In this document: one piece after another, positions 6,197 to 7,874 of the stretch
Numbering within the stretch: the stretch's first letter is position 1
Layout: the number at the start of each line of letters is the position of its first letter
Source of the DNA: Candidatus Latescibacterota bacterium
GTDB taxonomy: Bacteria; Latescibacterota; 4484-107
Assembly (NCBI GenBank): GCA_030613045.1
Contig: JAUWMS010000094.1
Coordinates: forward strand, 1 to 7,874
DNA: 7,874 nucleotides
Direction: 5' to 3'
Program-made: the position numbers and the translations under genes
Notes under the pieces: model-generated
What the model was told of the DNA's origin: nothing
Databases searched by the model: none
The model's input: the letters and a program-made list of their open reading frames with translations, nothing else

Positions 6197-6385
6197 TAGT
6201 GCTCTGTCAAGTCCAAACTGACGAGTTGTCATTCTGAGCCGGTGCACTTCACATTCCTTCAGCATAAACTCTGCCGAGCCGAAGAATTTCGTTGTCCGCG
6301 GAACGCACGAGGAACAAAACCGAGATTCTTCGTCGCTCCGCTCCTCAGAATGACAGTCCGTCAAAATGTGCCTGACAGAACAATA
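6197..6385. repeat. Inverted-repeat element with TGTCATTCTGAG core ends (MITE-like)
   Basis: The perfect inner arms are TGTCATTCTGAG (6227-6238) and CTCAGAATGACA (6344-6355). The symmetry extends outward: 6197-6238 and the complement of 6344-6385 match at about 31 of 42 positions without gaps, from a TA at the left end to a TA at the right end. Inside, the blocks GAAGAATTTCG and CGAGATTCTTC continue the symmetry. The left half carries about 40 extra bases between two GAGCC copies (6236-6240 and 6276-6280). The core resembles a TGTCATTCTGAG...GAAGAATC repeat that I recall as dispersed in many bacterial genomes. No transposase is encoded, so it would be non-autonomous. The rest of the 338-base gap between genes shows no credible coding sequence. 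Confidence 0.7.
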
Positions 6386-6438
6386 GTCCGCGTCGGGACA
6401 TCCCGCGAGAATTTGGGGTTTCCATCAAGGAGAAGAGG

Positions 6439-7231
6439 ATGCTATCGGCTTGCAGGCTGTGTGGGAGTCGGAATCTGAAGCGGTATTATACCCAGGGGAA
6501 TCAAAGTCAATATGAGTTCTACAAATGTATGAATTGTAAGCTCGTCAATTATGATCTGTCGAAAGGACTGAATCAGGAAAAGTATGCAAGGGAATATATT
6601 GATCCGTCGGATCACAAACACAGACACAATGCCGGGCAGACCCAAACCTATGATTTCATAAGGAGAACGATCGGGAACTCCGGGAAACTTTTAGACATTG
6701 GTTGTGGCAATGGAAGATTGCTCTTTCTTGCTCAAAGCGCGGGTTGGCAAGTCAAGGGATTGGAGCGATCCGGGTTCTTGAGGGATTCCATAAAGAAAGC
6801 CATAGGGTTAGATGTCGAAGTCTGCGATTTCCTATCCTATGAACCGGGCGAAGGCGATCTTTTCGATGTGGTTGTTTTGCGGCATGTGCTGGAGCATCTT
6901 CCCGACCCGGTGCTATCCATGCGCCGGATCAATTCGCTATTGAAGATCGGCGGATATGCCGTATTGGAATTCCCAAATATTGAAGCGCCGGATTTGAAAT
7001 TCAAGCGGTTTCTACGGAAAATGGGATTTCATAAGAAGAAATATGCCCCGGATTATAAGCCGACATTGTAACGAGTTCTGCAAAGAATCCTTCCGCTTTC
7101 TGTCGAAAAAGACCGGATTTGGATTGGAACTATGGCAAACATATTCATCGAAATCCTATCTCGATTTTGCTTCCGGATTCTGGAGCGGCAACAAGGCGAG
7201 GGGTTTGATAAAGAAAATGGAGCCTGCGTGA
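6439..7231 (+). pseudogene. Class I SAM-dependent methyltransferase with N-terminal zinc ribbon, frameshifted
   Basis: The ATG at 6439 has AAGGAG (6427-6432) six bases upstream. Residues 1-35 hold a zinc ribbon: CRLCG (Cys5, Cys8) and CMNC (Cys30, Cys33). A Rossmann methyltransferase domain follows, with SAM-binding motif LLDIGCGNG (84-92) and HVLEHLPDP (149-157), as in the Methyltransf_23 type often found in polysaccharide or lipid modification clusters. The frame stops at 7071 after YKPTL, but the next frame (+1) continues at once with HCNEFCKESFRFL from 7064 and runs to 7231, which looks like the family's normal C-terminus. One extra base, or two lost bases (for example GG in CCG-GGA-CAT), at about 7063 explains it; the repaired product would be about 264 residues. 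GC is mostly 35-48% by hand count, well below the neighbours. It could be a decayed transferred gene or a sequencing error. Confidence 0.85.
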
Positions 7232-7285
7232 CGAAGCACACACGCTCTGTTCACTTTGGAGCGTCATCCACACGCGCTTTCTCCG

Positions 7286-7314
7286 GGCGGATTCTTCGGA
7301 ATCTGCCTTTTTTT
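7286..7314 (+). terminator. Rho-independent terminator with UUCG tetraloop, second copy
   Basis: A 9-bp stem (7286-7294 with 7299-7307, one G-T wobble) closes a C(TTCG)G tetraloop and is followed by seven T residues (7308-7314). It ends any transcript of the methyltransferase gene, 54 bases after the end of its second fragment. It is the counterpart of the hairpin at 1109-1139. Confidence 0.9.
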
Positions 7315-7317
7315 GTA

Positions 7318-7346
7318 TTGACAAGCTCTTTGGCTTTCCCTATATT
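7318..7346 (+). promoter_or_regulatory. Near-consensus sigma70-type promoter for the right-edge gene
   Basis: TTGACA (7318-7323) and TATATT (7341-7346) are 17 bases apart. The predicted start near 7353 gives a leader of about 158 bases to the ATG at 7511. The -35 box starts three bases after the T-tract of the upstream terminator, exactly as in the copy at 1143-1171. Confidence 0.87.
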
Positions 7347-7423
7347 GCGATACCCCGTCTGCATCGCCAAGGACGCTGAGTTCGCGGGGCGTTTTCCAAA
7401 AACAAGGCGAAGCGCGAAGGGTG

Positions 7424-7458
7424 CTCCTTTACGTTTTACGTTTCACGTTTTACGCTTT
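7424..7458 (+). repeat. Short tandem heptamer repeats in the leader of the right-edge gene
   Basis: The units CTCCTTT, ACGTTTT, ACGTTTC, ACGTTTT and ACGCTTT follow one another with a strict 7-base period. The first and last are degenerate. The array is different in sequence from the AATGARN array at 6096-6133 but has the same period. It lies within the predicted 5' leader. Confidence 0.78.
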
Positions 7459-7510
7459 TCTTTGCGTGCTGCCGCGGCTTTGCGGTAAGAGGATTATGGA
7501 GGAAGAACCC

Positions 7511-7874
7511 ATGTATGCGTACGAGCCGATTTTGAGCAGTATGGAGCGACGCGTGCGGGCGCTCTATGCCCGTCAGGTCATGGACGAGAACCTTCCCGAA
7601 CAGGGTGCGTTTATCTCTGAAATGTTGGGGTGTCCCGCGGCGACCCATGGGGCCCACGCGCATGATCTGGCGTGTGCCTGTTATGTATTCATGGCGGAAG
7701 GGGCTTCGCTGGAAGGGGATGACGAACTGTTCGACCGGATCTGCAGGGGCATTTCGGTCCAGAGACGCTGGCAGCGGCCGAGCGGACTCATTGCCGGGGT
7801 GGTGTCCAATTATGAGTCGCCCAATGCTGCGGCGTTTACGGTGCAGTTACTCGCCCCGGTTGTGGAAGTGGCCC
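7511..7874 (+). CDS. Hypothetical protein, possible alpha/alpha-toroid polysaccharide enzyme (3' end outside window)
   Basis: The frame is open from the ATG at 7511 to the window edge, giving 121 residues and a partial codon. This start is preferred because GGAGG (7498-7502) lies eight bases upstream; an in-frame ATG at 7496 has only GAGG three bases ahead. There is no signal peptide or membrane segment at the N-terminus. The first half is predicted helical. Residues near the edge, SGLIAGVVSNYESPNAAAF followed by TVQLLAPVVEVA, resemble helical-repeat glycoside hydrolase or heparinase-like proteins in which a loop of the type NFxSxPDTAF precedes a helix. That similarity is from memory and weak, because the diagnostic parts lie beyond the window. 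The gene has its own promoter at 7318-7346 and a long leader with heptamer repeats. Confidence 0.7.
   Translation, partial: MYAYEPILSSMERRVRALYARQVMDENLPEQGAFISEMLGCPAATHGAHAHDLACACYVFMAEGASLEGDDELFDRICRGISVQRRWQRPSGLIAGVVSNYESPNAAAFTVQLLAPVVEVA

Noticed and set aside
6394..6405. Palindrome CGGGA-CA-TCCCG before the methyltransferase
   Set aside because: A five-base stem with a two-base loop and no T-tract is too small to support a call as terminator or operator.
7043..7231. Separate small gene after the methyltransferase
   Set aside because: It has no ribosome-binding site, overlaps the end of the upstream frame, and its residues continue the methyltransferase family pattern, so it is the C-terminal fragment.

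Overview
The window reads as a bacterial chromosome segment, probably from an uncultured or environmental lineage. Most genes have a base composition near 55-60% GC by hand count, canonical sigma70-type promoters (TTGACA-N17-TATATT) and good Shine-Dalgarno sites. The uroporphyrinogen-decarboxylase-like gene and the gene at the right edge resemble families that are expanded in the PVC superphylum (Lentisphaerota, Kiritimatiellota, Verrucomicrobiota and relatives). That placement is only a tentative inference. All supported genes lie on the + strand.

Layout: (1) 3-1082, the 3' part of a histidine kinase with a degenerate receiver-like N-terminus; it ends at a strong UUCG-loop terminator (1109-1139). 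(2) Three bases after the T-tract lies a near-consensus promoter (1143-1171). It drives a defence locus: a leader with a nested AACCT/AGGTT inverted repeat (1223-1255), then a 1023-residue single-chain restriction-modification enzyme (1272-4343), and 54 bases later an orphan YgiT/MqsA-type zinc-finger protein (4398-4658). (3) A 218-base spacer with nested inverted repeats precedes a URO-D superfamily protein (4877-6100). (4) A repeat-rich gap (6096-6385) holds heptamer repeats and an inverted-repeat element with TGTCATTCTGAG ends. (5) An AT-rich, zinc-ribbon class I methyltransferase (6439-7231) is broken by a frameshift near 7063. (6) A second copy of the terminator-promoter cassette (7284-7348) leads into a gene running off the right edge (7511-7874).

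The most interesting signals are these. The terminator-promoter module is duplicated: two 65-base copies match at 56 positions without gaps, including the promoter spacer, and precede unrelated genes. The restriction-modification leader carries half-sites identical to those recognised by the antitoxin MqsA, and an MqsA-like zinc-finger protein lacking the DNA-binding domain lies in the same apparent operon. The restriction-modification gene has a sharp GC trough over its specificity region, which suggests domain exchange. The methyltransferase, with low GC, flanking repeats and a frameshift, looks like an acquired and decaying gene.

Functionally the window is a patchwork rather than one pathway: signalling, then a defence module, then a possible one-carbon or corrinoid-related enzyme, then an accessory methyltransferase, then a possible polysaccharide-related enzyme.
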